A stretch of DNA of 64,000 nt, taken from the NCBI RefSeq assembly GCF_025642785.1, contig NZ_JANZKU010000008.1, positions 124,001 through 188,000 of the forward strand, given 5' to 3'. Both the position numbers and the translations under genes were made by a program. Source of the stretch: Pseudomonas sp. RIT-PI-AD. Lineage in GTDB: Bacteria; Pseudomonadota; Gammaproteobacteria; Pseudomonadales; Pseudomonadaceae. Position 1 is the stretch's first letter. Every line of letters starts with the position of its first letter. This document shows, piece after piece, positions 1-9,513 of the stretch. The notes below the pieces were generated by a model. The model ran no database searches. It was not told where the DNA came from and saw only the letters and a list, made by a program, of their open reading frames with translations.

Positions 1-49
1 GGCTGGAACGTGCGAGTCATCCGTTACCGCGTAATCTGATGGGCCTTCG

Positions 50-826
50 ATGAAGCATTACCTCTACCTGATCCTGCAACTCGGCAGGCGCGAAGTGTTG
101 TCGCGCTACCGTGGCACGATGATGGGCATTTTCTGGTCGTTCCTTTCGCCGATCGTCATGCTGGTCGTCTACACTTTCGTTTTCAGCGTGGTGTTCAAGG
201 CCCGCTGGGGCGTGGGCGGCGACGACAAGACGGCCTTTGCGGTGAACCTGTTCGCCGGGATCATCGTCCATGGGTTCTTCGCCGAGTGCGTGAGCCGTTC
301 GCCCAGCCTGATGCTGCAATACGTCAGCTACGTGAAGCGGGTGGTGTTCCCCCTGTGGATATTGCCGCCAGTGGTGGTGGTCTCGGCGCTCTTCCATACC
401 TTCGTCAGTGTCGTGGTGTTGTTGGTCGCGCATGCGGTGTTGTATGGCTTCGTGCATTGGCAAGCCGTCTTCCTTCCGGTGCTCCTGCTGCCCTTGATCC
501 TCGTCGTGCTGGGATTCAGCTGGCTGCTGGCGGCGCTTGGCGTATTCATTCGCGACATCAGCCAGATCATGCCGGTCATCATTACCGTACTGATGTTCAT
601 GGCGCCGGTGTTCTACCCGGTATCCGCCTTGCCCGAGGCTTACCAGGGATGGCTGTATCTGAATCCGCTGACACCGGCGATCGAGGGCGTGCGAGGGCTG
701 CTGCTGCACGGGCAGTTTCCGGATGCCTCGCTGTATGCGATCTACCTGGCCTTGAGCGCGCTCTGGGCGGTACTGGGCTGGGCCTTCTTCGAACGCGCGC
801 GCAAGGGGTTCGCCGATGTCCTCTGA
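50..826 (+). CDS. wzm: O-polysaccharide ABC exporter, membrane subunit Wzm
   Basis: This is the inner-membrane permease of an ABC-2 type exporter that moves undecaprenyl-linked O-polysaccharide to the periplasm. The 258-residue protein has the usual family length and about six hydrophobic segments. The N-terminal stretch with SRYRGTMMGIFWSFLSP is typical of Wzm/TagG proteins. The ATG is preceded in frame by a stop at 32-34, so the start cannot lie much further upstream. The last 11 bp overlap the start of wzt, which indicates translational coupling with its ATPase partner. The substrate cannot be read from this subunit. Confidence 0.93.
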   Translation: MKHYLYLILQLGRREVLSRYRGTMMGIFWSFLSPIVMLVVYTFVFSVVFKARWGVGGDDKTAFAVNLFAGIIVHGFFAECVSRSPSLMLQYVSYVKRVVFPLWILPPVVVVSALFHTFVSVVVLLVAHAVLYGFVHWQAVFLPVLLLPLILVVLGFSWLLAALGVFIRDISQIMPVIITVLMFMAPVFYPVSALPEAYQGWLYLNPLTPAIEGVRGLLLHGQFPDASLYAIYLALSALWAVLGWAFFERARKGFADVL

Positions 827-2078
827 GATCGCCATTTCCCTGCATTCGGTGAGCAAGACCTACCGGATGTTCAGGTCCTCCGCGCAACGCCTGATGCATC
901 TCATGTTCGGCGTCCGGCGTGGTCAGCAGGCGGAGTTCCATGCCCTCGGCGACGTATCCTTCGAGGTCCGGCGGGGTGAGACCCTCGGCATCATCGGCCG
1001 CAACGGCGCCGGGAAGTCGACCTTGCTGCAGATCATCTGCGGCACCCTGACGCCCACCTCGGGCCAGGTGAAGGTCAACGGCCGCATCGCCGCGTTGCTC
1101 GAGCTGGGTGCCGGCTTCAGTCCGGAGTTCACCGGTCGCGAGAACGTCTACATGAGCGCCGCGATCCACGGCCTGAGTCGCGCGGAAATCGACGCCCGCC
1201 TGGACGCGATCCTGGCGTTCGCCGAAATCGGCGACTTCATCGATCAACCGGTGAAGACCTATTCGAGTGGCATGTTCGTCCGTCTGGCCTTCGCGGTCAT
1301 CGCTCACCTGGACGCCGACATTCTGGTGATCGACGAGGCGCTGGCCGTGGGTGACGTGTATTTCACTCAGAAATGCATGCGGTTCCTGCGCAAGTTCGCC
1401 GAGAGCGGCACCCTGCTGTTCGTCAGTCACGACACCCATTCCGTGGTGAACCTCTGCCAGCGCGCGCTCTGGCTCGACAAGGGCCGGACCATGATGTTCG
1501 GCGAAGCGCGGAAAGTGAGCGACGCGTACCTGGGTTCGTTCTACGAGAATCGCCTGGCCCCGGCGGAGGCCGCGGAGCAGGAGACGCAGCCGTTGCCGGC
1601 CGACGGCCAGGAAGAGGTGCGCAACGAGTTTGGCCTGGGTGGCGGCCGCATCGACAGGTGCGAGTTGCTCGACGAGAACGGCGCGCCCCTGCGCGTGCTC
1701 GACCGCGCCCAGCGCGTGACGCTGCGGATCTGCTGCACCGCGAAGGTGGCGATCGACGCGCCGATCCTGGGTTTTTTCGTCAAGGATCGTTTGAGCCAGG
1801 CGCTGTGTGGCGAGAATTCCATCGAGTGGCTGCCCGAGTGGCGGCATATCGCCGCGGGCGAAACCTGCCAGGTGGCGTTCGAGTTCTGGTTGCCGCATCT
1901 GGCGACCGGCCCCTACACCATCAGCGTCGCCCTCGGGGCGGGAACGCAGCAGCAGCATGTCCAGCACCACTGGATTCACGACGCTCTGGCCTTCAAGGCC
2001 CAGGCCGACGCCAGCCTCACCGGGTTGTTCGAGTTGGAGCGGTTCGCTTGCCGGCTGGAGCAGGGCGCCGACGCCTGA
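816..2078 (+). CDS. wzt: O-polysaccharide ABC exporter ATPase Wzt with C-terminal carbohydrate-binding domain
   Basis: This is the ATPase that powers Wzm. The Walker A GRNGAGKST is at residues 61-69, the signature YSSGM at 149-153 and the Walker B DILVIDEA at 168-175. At 420 residues it is much longer than a bare ATPase. The extra C-terminal part (about 245-410) matches the Wzt carbohydrate-binding domain, which in E. coli O8/O9a recognises the modified non-reducing end of a finished chain. That architecture implies export coupled to a terminal modification. The methyltransferase-containing protein encoded next is a candidate for making that modification. The coupling to this neighbour is inference. 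Confidence 0.93.
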   Translation: MSSEIAISLHSVSKTYRMFRSSAQRLMHLMFGVRRGQQAEFHALGDVSFEVRRGETLGIIGRNGAGKSTLLQIICGTLTPTSGQVKVNGRIAALLELGAGFSPEFTGRENVYMSAAIHGLSRAEIDARLDAILAFAEIGDFIDQPVKTYSSGMFVRLAFAVIAHLDADILVIDEALAVGDVYFTQKCMRFLRKFAESGTLLFVSHDTHSVVNLCQRALWLDKGRTMMFGEARKVSDAYLGSFYENRLAPAEAAEQETQPLPADGQEEVRNEFGLGGGRIDRCELLDENGAPLRVLDRAQRVTLRICCTAKVAIDAPILGFFVKDRLSQALCGENSIEWLPEWRHIAAGETCQVAFEFWLPHLATGPYTISVALGAGTQQQHVQHHWIHDALAFKAQADASLTGLFELERFACRLEQGADA

Positions 2079-2201
2079 GACCCGAATCCGGCCTCGCCGG
2101 CGCCAGCACCGTCGGCGAAATTTCCCAGCAGAACGCCTTCATCGGAAGGATAATGTCGCCCGCTCAAGCGCTGCCGGCGCAGCACATAACGATTTGAACA
2201 G

Positions 2202-5200
2202 ATGATTAGCATGCCTCAACCGTTCGACTTACTGGATTACCTCGCCCAGGTGGAAATGCCGGACAGGCTGACCGCCATCGAGTCCTGGCACCGTCATATC
2301 CCGTTCGCCTTCGCCGTCCTGGCCATGACCCGCCCGCGGGTCTTCGTCGAACTGGGCACCCACCGCGGCGACTCCTACAGTGCGTTCTGCCAGGGGGTCG
2401 CCCACCAGCGCCTCGGCACCCGTTGCTTCGCGGTCGACACCTGGCAGGGCGATAGCCAGGCCGGGCATTACGACAGCGAGATCTACGACGACCTTGCCGC
2501 TTACCACGATCCCCGCTATTCCGGCTTTTCCAGCTTGCTGCGGATGACCTTCGACGACGCGCTGGTGCATTTCGTCGATGGCAGTGTCGACCTCCTGCAC
2601 ATCGATGGGCTGCACACCTACGACGCCGTGCGCCATGACTTCGAGTCCTGGCTGCCGAAGATGAGCGAGCGCGGCGTGGTGCTGTTCCACGATACCAACG
2701 TACGGCGCGGCGATTTCGCCGTTTGGCAGCTATGGGAAGAGTTGACCCAGCGCTATCCGGGCTTCGAGTTTCCGTTCGGCTTCGGCCTGGGCGTCCTCCT
2801 GGTCGGAGCGACGCCGCCTGCGCCCATCCTGGGCTTCCTGGAGGCCGCGCAGGCCGATCCGCACCGCATCATCCAGGTGTTCCACGGCATGGGCGATGCC
2901 ATCGCCTATCGCAAGGCCCAGGCCGATCTGGACCTGAACCGCGAGCGCGTCGAATCCCTCGGCGGTCAGTTGAGCCAGGCGCGCGCCGTGGTGGAAATCC
3001 GGGACGACCAGTTGCAGGCCCTGAACGCTGCGCGCGAGCGCGCGGAACTGGAGGCCCAGGCGATCGAGACTCGGCGCCAGGCGATCGAGGCTCGGCGTCA
3101 GGCGTTCGAGCGCCAGACCATCGAGCTGGGCCATGAGCTGAAGGCGCAGGCGCAGTCCCTGGAGGCCCTTGAGCGGCGAAACCACGGTTTGCAGCAGGGC
3201 ATTGTCAATGGCGTGGCCAGCAGTCGCGAGCTCGAGCGGCGCCTGAACTGGGTGCTGGGCAGCCGCCTGTGGCGGACGCGCAATCGGTTGATGCGCCTGG
3301 CCGGCATGTCCCATCGCGTGGTCGAGCCCGTTCCGGCGGTACCCGTCCAGGCCTGGCCGCCCGAGGCCAGGCCGAAGATCGACATCATCATTCCGGTCTA
3401 CCGGGGCCTGGACGATACCCGGCGTTGCATCGAGAGCGTGCTGGCGGGCGGTTACCGGGCCGAGGCCGAAGTCGTGGTGATCAACGACGCCAGCCCGGAT
3501 CCGCAACTGGTGGCCTGGCTGAATACCCTCGAAGGGCAGGTGACGTTGCTGCACAACCCGCACAACCTCGGGTTCGTCGGCACGGTGAACCGAGGCATGG
3601 CCCTGCACCCGGAGCGCGACGTGGTGCTGGTCAACAGCGACGCCATGGTGGCCAACGACTGGCTGGATCGTTTGCAGCGCGCCGCCTATGGCGCGGAGAA
3701 AGTCGGTTCGGTCACGCCGTTCTCGAACAACGCGACCATCTGCAGCTATCCGCGCTTCTGTCAGGACAACGCATTGCCGGAGGGCTACTCGCTCACCCAG
3801 TTGGACGAACTGTTCAGCCAGGTGAACGCCGGGAAGACCCTGGACATCCCGACCGCCATCGGTTTCTGCATGTTCATTCGGCGCGACTGCCTGAGCGACA
3901 GCGGTCCGTTCGACGCCGAGCTGTTCGGCCGCGGCTATGGCGAGGAAAACGAGTTCTGCATGCGCTCCGCCGAGCGGGGCTGGCGCCATTTGCTGTGCGC
4001 TGACACCTTCGCTTATCACAAGGGGGGCGTGAGCTTCGCCGAGACCCAGAGCGAGCACCAGCGGGCCGGCCATCGCGTGCTGACGCGCCTGTATCCGGAC
4101 TACGACCGCCTCATCCAGCTACACATCGCCGCCGACCCCGCGGCCCATCTGCGTTTTGCCGTGGATGCGGCGCGGACCCGGGCGAGCGGCCTGCCGGTGA
4201 TCCTGATGATCAACCATCGGCGTGGCGGTGGCACCGAGCGTCACCTGCGCAGCCTGGCCGAGGAACTGGCCGGGGTCGCCGAGGTGTACGTCCTGCGCCC
4301 GGACATCGAGGGTGGCAAGGCGGCCCTTGGCTCGCTGGACCCGGGCAAGCCCGCCCAGTTGCTGTTCGATCCCGGCACGGATTTCGAATTGCTGCTGGCG
4401 ACGTTGCGGAGCCTGGGCGTCTCGCGCATCCACTTCCACCACACCATCGGCGTGCACCTGCAATTCCTGTTGCTGCCGGAAAAGCTCGACGTCCCCTACG
4501 ACGTCACCGTGCACGATTACTACCTGGCCTGCCCGCAGGTGACCCTGGCCGACGCCCAGGGCCGCTATTGCGGCGCGCCGGACGAGGCCGGTTGCAATGC
4601 CTGCCTGGCCGAGCGGCCGGCCCCGGGCGGTTCCGACATCGCCACCTGGCGCCGCTTCGGCGAGCAATTGCTGTACGGCGCCGAGCGGGTGTTCACGCCG
4701 TCCCAGGACACCCTGGAGCGCATGCGGCGTTATTTCCCCGATGCGGCGCTGCGTTGCGTGCCCCATGAACGCCATCTCGTGGAGGCCGAAGTACAGCCCA
4801 TCGCCTTGCCCGCCGAGCGTTCGCTGCGGGTCGTGGTGATCGGCGCGCTCAGTCCGTTCAAAGGGGCCGATACCCTCGAAGGCGCGGCCCTGGAGGCACG
4901 GCGGCGGCGCCTGCCATTGGAGTTCCACCTGCTCGGCTTCGGCTATCGCCACCTGCGCAGCCACCCGGTGAGCAACCTGCGGGTGCACGGCGCCTACCAG
5001 GAAGACCAGCTCCGCGCCCTGCTGGACGAATTGCAGCCGGACCTGGTGTGGTTCCCCGGCAGTTGCCCGGAAACTTACAGCTATACCCTGTCGGCCTGCC
5101 TGGAAATGGGCCTGCCGATCCTCGCCTCGCGCATCGGCGCCTTCCCCGAACGCCTCGCCGGCCGACCCTGGAGCTGGTTGGTCGAGCCCGACCGCGAGAT

Positions 5201-5537
5201 TCCGGAGATCGTCGAACATCTGCTGGGCGTGCGCGAGCACCTGATGAACCGCCAGGCGCCGGAGCCTTCGCCCGCGTGCCAGGCACCGCAGGCGTTCTGC
5301 TACCGTGGCGACTACCTGCCTGCCGGACCGGAGACGCTCGAGGGGCGTCCGACCCCGGCGGAGCTGGTGCCCGCCTGGGCCCGCCTGGGGCATCCGACGG
5401 TGCCGCGCGACGTGCAGCCGAGAATCCTGCGGGCCGCGCGGCGCGTGCTGTCGCTGCCGTTGATCCGGCCGCTGTTTAACCGCGTTCCGACGGCATGGAA
5501 GCAGGGCGTCAAGCGATTGATAGTGCACCGCGCATGA
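2202..5537 (+). CDS. Methyltransferase / coiled-coil / GT2 / GT4 fusion for polysaccharide synthesis
   Basis: This 1111-residue cytoplasmic protein has four visible parts. Residues about 40-215 are a class I SAM-dependent methyltransferase (VFVELGTHRGDSYSAF, then LLHIDGLHTYDAVRHD). Residues about 237-348 are a charged, Ala/Glu/Arg/Gln-rich coiled coil. Residues about 392-650 are a family 2 glycosyltransferase (KIDIIIPVYRGLDDTRR, VNSDAM, GYGEENEFCMR). Residues about 664-1015 look like a GT4/GT-B transferase (INHRRGGGTERHLRSLA). The start may be ATG 2202 or ATG 2211. The gene follows wzt after 123 bp. The sugar specificity is unknown. By analogy with E. coli WbdD, which combines a methyltransferase and a coiled-coil ruler, it may also cap chains; this is inference. 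Confidence 0.85.
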   Translation: MISMPQPFDLLDYLAQVEMPDRLTAIESWHRHIPFAFAVLAMTRPRVFVELGTHRGDSYSAFCQGVAHQRLGTRCFAVDTWQGDSQAGHYDSEIYDDLAAYHDPRYSGFSSLLRMTFDDALVHFVDGSVDLLHIDGLHTYDAVRHDFESWLPKMSERGVVLFHDTNVRRGDFAVWQLWEELTQRYPGFEFPFGFGLGVLLVGATPPAPILGFLEAAQADPHRIIQVFHGMGDAIAYRKAQADLDLNRERVESLGGQLSQARAVVEIRDDQLQALNAARERAELEAQAIETRRQAIEARRQAFERQTIELGHELKAQAQSLEALERRNHGLQQGIVNGVASSRELERRLNWVLGSRLWRTRNRLMRLAGMSHRVVEPVPAVPVQAWPPEARPKIDIIIPVYRGLDDTRRCIESVLAGGYRAEAEVVVINDASPDPQLVAWLNTLEGQVTLLHNPHNLGFVGTVNRGMALHPERDVVLVNSDAMVANDWLDRLQRAAYGAEKVGSVTPFSNNATICSYPRFCQDNALPEGYSLTQLDELFSQVNAGKTLDIPTAIGFCMFIRRDCLSDSGPFDAELFGRGYGEENEFCMRSAERGWRHLLCADTFAYHKGGVSFAETQSEHQRAGHRVLTRLYPDYDRLIQLHIAADPAAHLRFAVDAARTRASGLPVILMINHRRGGGTERHLRSLAEELAGVAEVYVLRPDIEGGKAALGSLDPGKPAQLLFDPGTDFELLLATLRSLGVSRIHFHHTIGVHLQFLLLPEKLDVPYDVTVHDYYLACPQVTLADAQGRYCGAPDEAGCNACLAERPAPGGSDIATWRRFGEQLLYGAERVFTPSQDTLERMRRYFPDAALRCVPHERHLVEAEVQPIALPAERSLRVVVIGALSPFKGADTLEGAALEARRRRLPLEFHLLGFGYRHLRSHPVSNLRVHGAYQEDQLRALLDELQPDLVWFPGSCPETYSYTLSACLEMGLPILASRIGAFPERLAGRPWSWLVEPDREIPEIVEHLLGVREHLMNRQAPEPSPACQAPQAFCYRGDYLPAGPETLEGRPTPAELVPAWARLGHPTVPRDVQPRILRAARRVLSLPLIRPLFNRVPTAWKQGVKRLIVHRA

Positions 5538-5550
5538 GCCGGCAGGGCGC

Positions 5551-7263
5551 ATGGCGGGCGGAGAACGAGCTGTGATAAATCGATTGGGTGATTGGCTGGT
5601 CGCTGCGGGAAAACTCTCCGAGGCGGACCTGCAGCGCGCCGTCCAGGTGCAAAAACTGTCCGGCGGCAAGCTGGGCAGCATCCTCATCCGGCTGGGCATG
5701 GTGGCCGAGCGCGACATCGCCTCGATCCAGGTGGAACGCTTCGGCTATCGCCTGGTGGTACCCGACGACTATCCGGAAGTGGCGGTGCTGGAGGAGGGGC
5801 TGGTGTCGCCCCTGTTCCTGCGCGAACAGCACGTGGTGCCCCTGGCCGACGATGGCGAGCGCCTGCTGGTGGCGATGCTCGATCCCTCCGACGAATACGT
5901 GCTGCGTTCCCTCGAGCTGGCCACCGGCCGGCGCGTGGAACCGGCGCTGGCCTTGTCGTCGGAACTGGAGAATGCCTATGAACGGCTCTACGGCGCCGGA
6001 GCCAACAAGCCCAGCGGCGAAGACGTGGAGGCCGAGGACGCCGGGCTCGGCGCCAACATCGACGACGTCGAGCGCTTGCGCGACATGGCCAGCGAGGCGC
6101 CGGTCATCCGCCTGGTCAACACCATCTTCGCCCGGGCCCTGGAAAGCCGCGCCTCGGACATCCACATCGAGCCGTTCGAGCACACCCTGGTGGTGCGTTT
6201 CCGCATCGATGGCGTGTTGCAGGAAATCGAGGCGCCTTCTTCGCAGATCGCGCCCGCGGTGATCTCGCGCCTGAAGATTCTTTCGCGGCTGAACATCGCC
6301 GAGCGTCGCCTGCCCCAGGACGGCCGCATCCAGTTGCGCATGCAGGGCCGGGCGATCGATTTGCGGGTGTCGACGGTGCCCACCATGCACGGCGAGAGCG
6401 TGGTCATGCGGATTCTCGACAAGCAGAGCATGAGCTTGGAACTGGAATCCATCGGCTTGTCGGACCGCGTGCTGGGCGACTTCAAGTCGGTGCTGGAGCG
6501 GCCGAACGGGATTTTCCTGGTGACCGGCCCCACCGGTAGCGGCAAGACCACCACGCTTTACGCGGCGCTGAACCGCTTGAACACGGTCGATCGCAAGATC
6601 CTCACCGTGGAAGATCCGGTCGAGTACCAGATCCAGGGCGTCAACCAGATCCAGACCGCCAGCAAAGTCGGCCTGGACTTCGCCAGCGCGTTGCGCTCGA
6701 TCCTGCGTCAGGACCCGGACGTGGTGATGATCGGCGAGATGCGCGACAAGGAAACCGCCGGCATCGCCATCCAGGCGGCGCTGACCGGCCACATCGTGCT
6801 GTCCACCCTGCACACCAACGACGCGCCCAGCGGCATCACGCGCCTGCTCGACATGGGCATGGAGGACTACCTGCTGACGTCCACCATCAATGCGATCATG
6901 GCCCAGCGCCTGGTGCGCGTGCTCTGTCCGCACTGCAAGCAGCCGGAAGCCCTCGGCGACGAGGAAATCGAGCACATGGGCGTGCGTCACCTGACCCCGG
7001 ACGGCGCGGTGCAGGTCTGGCGCGCGGTCGGTTGCGATGCCTGCGCTCACACCGGCTACCGCGGGCGGATGGGCATCCACGAACTGCTGGTGATGAACGA
7101 CGAAGTGCGTAACCTGGTGCTGCAGCATGCCAGCAGCGAGATGATCTATCGCATGGCCCGGCAACACGGCATGCGCACCATGTTCGAAGACGGTTACCTC
7201 AAGGCGCTGGAAGGCCTGACCTCGGTGCCCGAGGTCCTGCGCGTCGCTCAACTCGCCCGCTGA
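5551..7263 (+). CDS. gspE: Type II secretion ATPase GspE
   Basis: This is the cytoplasmic hexameric ATPase that drives pseudopilus assembly. The 570-residue protein has an N-terminal MshEN/T2SSE_N-like region, then a PilB/GspE core with Walker A GPTGSGKTT at about 326-334. A tetracysteine zinc site follows (C459-x2-C462-x32-C495-x2-C498), a hallmark of GspE. The ATG at 5551 lies only 13 bp after the preceding glycosyltransferase stop. A GTG at 5572 with a better GGAG site upstream is an equally plausible start and would shorten the protein by seven residues. It is the first gene of the E-F-G-H-I-J-K-L-M-C/N-D operon. Confidence 0.95.
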   Translation: MAGGERAVINRLGDWLVAAGKLSEADLQRAVQVQKLSGGKLGSILIRLGMVAERDIASIQVERFGYRLVVPDDYPEVAVLEEGLVSPLFLREQHVVPLADDGERLLVAMLDPSDEYVLRSLELATGRRVEPALALSSELENAYERLYGAGANKPSGEDVEAEDAGLGANIDDVERLRDMASEAPVIRLVNTIFARALESRASDIHIEPFEHTLVVRFRIDGVLQEIEAPSSQIAPAVISRLKILSRLNIAERRLPQDGRIQLRMQGRAIDLRVSTVPTMHGESVVMRILDKQSMSLELESIGLSDRVLGDFKSVLERPNGIFLVTGPTGSGKTTTLYAALNRLNTVDRKILTVEDPVEYQIQGVNQIQTASKVGLDFASALRSILRQDPDVVMIGEMRDKETAGIAIQAALTGHIVLSTLHTNDAPSGITRLLDMGMEDYLLTSTINAIMAQRLVRVLCPHCKQPEALGDEEIEHMGVRHLTPDGAVQVWRAVGCDACAHTGYRGRMGIHELLVMNDEVRNLVLQHASSEMIYRMARQHGMRTMFEDGYLKALEGLTSVPEVLRVAQLAR

Positions 7264-7283
7264 CAGAAACGGATAGGTCGCCC

Positions 7284-8519
7284 ATGCCGCATTTCAAATA
7301 CCGCGCCATCGATCGCGCCGGCAAGCTCAGCGACGGGGTCGTCGAGCAGCCGTCGATCGAGCGTGTCGCGGATCACCTCGCCCGCGAAGGGCTCACCGCC
7401 GTCAGCATCCAGCCGCTGGGCAAGTCCGCGGCCAAGGCGTCGGCCGGGGCTTCGCGCGCGCCCGCGGGCGGCAAGGTGCGGCGCCGACGCATCAACGATC
7501 GCGACCGGGTGCTGCACTTCACCCGGGAAATGGCGGTAATGCTGACCTCCGGCCTGCCGCTCGACCGCAGCCTGAGCATCCTCGAGGAACTGGCGGACGA
7601 TCACGGCCGGGCGATGATCAACAGCATCCGCACCTCGGTACGCAAGGGCCGCACCCTCGCCGATTCCTTCGCCGAGCGGCCCGAATTCACGCCGTTCTAC
7701 ATCAACATGATCAAGGCGGGCGAGGCGAGCGGTTCGCTGGAAGCGTCCATGCAGCGGATGGCCGAATACCTCGAGCGCAGCAAGGCGCTGCGGCAGATGA
7801 TCGTGTCCGCGCTGACCTACCCGACCATCCTGTTCAGCGTCGCCATCCTGTCCCTGGTATTCCTGCTGGCCTACGTGGTGCCGAGCTTCTCCGACCTGTT
7901 TTCCGACATGGGTGCGCAGTTGCCGGCCCCGACCCGCTTCGTCATGGGGCTCGGCGACTTCATGGCGAAGTGGTGGTGGCTGGTGCTGGCCATGATGGGC
8001 GGAATCTATTGGATGATCGGGCGGCTCTGGCGGGACGAGGCGGTGCGGGTGAAACTGGATCGCCGCGCTTTGCAGTGGCCGCTGATCGGCGAGTTGGTGA
8101 AGAACGTCGAGACCACCCGTTTTTCCCGTACCCTCGGCGTGCTGCTCCAAGGCGGCGTATCCCTGGTGAACGCCTTGACCATCGCTCGGGAAACCGTCAG
8201 CAATCGCACCTTGCGCAGCGAGCTGGACGTCGCCGGTGCGGCGTTACGCGAGGGGCGCTCGCTGAGCGCGGTGCTGCTGGAGGGCAACCGGTTTCCCAAC
8301 TTGGCCCTGCACATGATCCAGGTCGGCGAGGAAACCGGTCGCCTGGAAGAAATGCTTCTCAAGGTGGCGACCATCTACGAGGACGAGGTGGGTTCGGTGA
8401 CCAAGCGTCTCCTGGCGCTGCTGGAGCCCGTTCTGATCCTCAGCCTCGGTGTGCTGATCGCGGCGATCATCATGTCGATCCTGTTGGGCATCCTGGGGGT
8501 GAACGAATTGGTCGGCTAG
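7284..8519 (+). CDS. gspF: Type II secretion inner-membrane platform protein GspF
   Basis: This polytopic membrane protein forms the assembly platform that couples GspE to pseudopilin extraction. At 411 residues it has family length, with two T2SSF repeats. The first repeat carries the FTREMAVMLTSGLPLDRSL signature and the second carries FSRTLGVLLQGGVSLVNAL. Hydrophobic segments lie near residues 175-200, 228-250 and 385-408. It starts 20 bp after gspE and is followed by a 114-bp gap before gspG. Confidence 0.95.
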   Translation: MPHFKYRAIDRAGKLSDGVVEQPSIERVADHLAREGLTAVSIQPLGKSAAKASAGASRAPAGGKVRRRRINDRDRVLHFTREMAVMLTSGLPLDRSLSILEELADDHGRAMINSIRTSVRKGRTLADSFAERPEFTPFYINMIKAGEASGSLEASMQRMAEYLERSKALRQMIVSALTYPTILFSVAILSLVFLLAYVVPSFSDLFSDMGAQLPAPTRFVMGLGDFMAKWWWLVLAMMGGIYWMIGRLWRDEAVRVKLDRRALQWPLIGELVKNVETTRFSRTLGVLLQGGVSLVNALTIARETVSNRTLRSELDVAGAALREGRSLSAVLLEGNRFPNLALHMIQVGEETGRLEEMLLKVATIYEDEVGSVTKRLLALLEPVLILSLGVLIAAIIMSILLGILGVNELVG

Positions 8520-8633
8520 CTGTCCAAAGCCGCTATCGCTGACCCCGGTCGCGTTCCCCTCTCCACCGGCTCCGCCGGAAAGCGCTTCGCCCAGTCCGAA
8601 ACACGTTCTCACTGAATTATTCGAGGTACTCCT

Positions 8634-9059
8634 ATGAAACTGTCCCGGCGTCGCCAGCATGGCTTCACCCTCATCGAGTTGCTGGTGGTCTTGGTCATCC
8701 TGGGCTTGCTGATGTCCGTGGTGGGGCCGCGGGTGATGAAATACGTCGGCGGCGCGAAAAGCGACACCGCGCGCATGCAGATCCAGGAACTGGCTTCCTC
8801 GCTGGACATGTATCACCTGGAAGTCGGGCGCTATCCGGCCCAGGACGTCGGCCTGAAGGCGCTGATCGAGCGGCCATCCGGCGCCGATCGCTGGAATGGC
8901 CCTTACCTGCGCAAGTCCGCCATCCCGAAAGATCCCTGGGGCAACGATTACGTGTATCGCTTCCCCGGCCAGCACGGGCCCTTCGACCTGTTCTCCAACG
9001 GTGCCGATGGCCAACCGGGCGGGGAAGGCGAGGACGCCGACATCGTGAGCTGGGAATAA
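8634..9059 (+). CDS. gspG: Major pseudopilin GspG
   Basis: This is the main subunit of the type II secretion pseudopilus. The 141-residue precursor has a class III signal with cleavage expected between G10 and F11 (HG/FTLIELLVVLVILGL), and Glu at mature position 5. The C-terminal end (GADGQPGGEGEDADI) matches the calcium-binding loop conserved in GspG. A GAGGT ribosome-binding site precedes the ATG. PilD-type prepilin peptidase, needed for processing, is not encoded in this window. Confidence 0.96.
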   Translation: MKLSRRRQHGFTLIELLVVLVILGLLMSVVGPRVMKYVGGAKSDTARMQIQELASSLDMYHLEVGRYPAQDVGLKALIERPSGADRWNGPYLRKSAIPKDPWGNDYVYRFPGQHGPFDLFSNGADGQPGGEGEDADIVSWE

Positions 9060-9060
9060 C

Positions 9061-9510
9061 TTGAGCGGCCGCCTGCGCACCGGCTTCACCCTGTTGGAAA
9101 TGCTGGTGGTACTGGTCATCCTGGGGCTTTCCCTGGCGGTGGTGGTCCCGGCCATCAACAAGGGCCTGGGCGGCTCGCTCGACGACGCTTCCCGGGATTT
9201 GCAGGTCGGTCTGCGCAAGGCGCGCTCCGAGGCCGTGCTGAACAAACGCAGCGTGGCGCTATGGATGGACGTGAACCGCAAGGTCTACGGGCTCGACAGC
9301 CGGCGCGGCGAACGGTCGCTGCCCAAGGCGCTGCTGATCAAGGCGCGGGTGGCCGACTCGGAAAGCCGTGGTCCGCGGGTGGCGGTGCGTTTCTTCCCCG
9401 ACGGTTCCTCCACCGGTGGTCATATCCGCCTGTCCAAGGACGAAGGCATCGCGGTGGTGGATGTCGACTGGCTGACCGGGCGTGTCTCGATCCGCAACGG
9501 TGACGAGTGA
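9061..9510 (+). CDS. gspH: Minor pseudopilin GspH
   Basis: This 149-residue minor pseudopilin has a cleavage site after G8 (RTG/FTLLEMLVVLVILGL). The start is a TTG one base after the gspG stop. An in-frame stop at 9046-9048 rules out any start further upstream, and the leader peptide must precede G8, so TTG is the best choice (CTG 9073 is the only alternative). The GGGAATAA of the gspG end can serve as ribosome-binding site. The mature protein probably sits near the pseudopilus tip with GspI, J and K. Confidence 0.9.
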   Translation: MSGRLRTGFTLLEMLVVLVILGLSLAVVVPAINKGLGGSLDDASRDLQVGLRKARSEAVLNKRSVALWMDVNRKVYGLDSRRGERSLPKALLIKARVADSESRGPRVAVRFFPDGSSTGGHIRLSKDEGIAVVDVDWLTGRVSIRNGDE

Positions 9511-9513
9511 GTC

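Noticed and set aside
1-39. Possible 3' end of an upstream gene (GWNVRVIRYRVI then stop)
   Set aside because: Only 12 codons are visible, too few to support a gene call, although the position before wzm makes it plausible.
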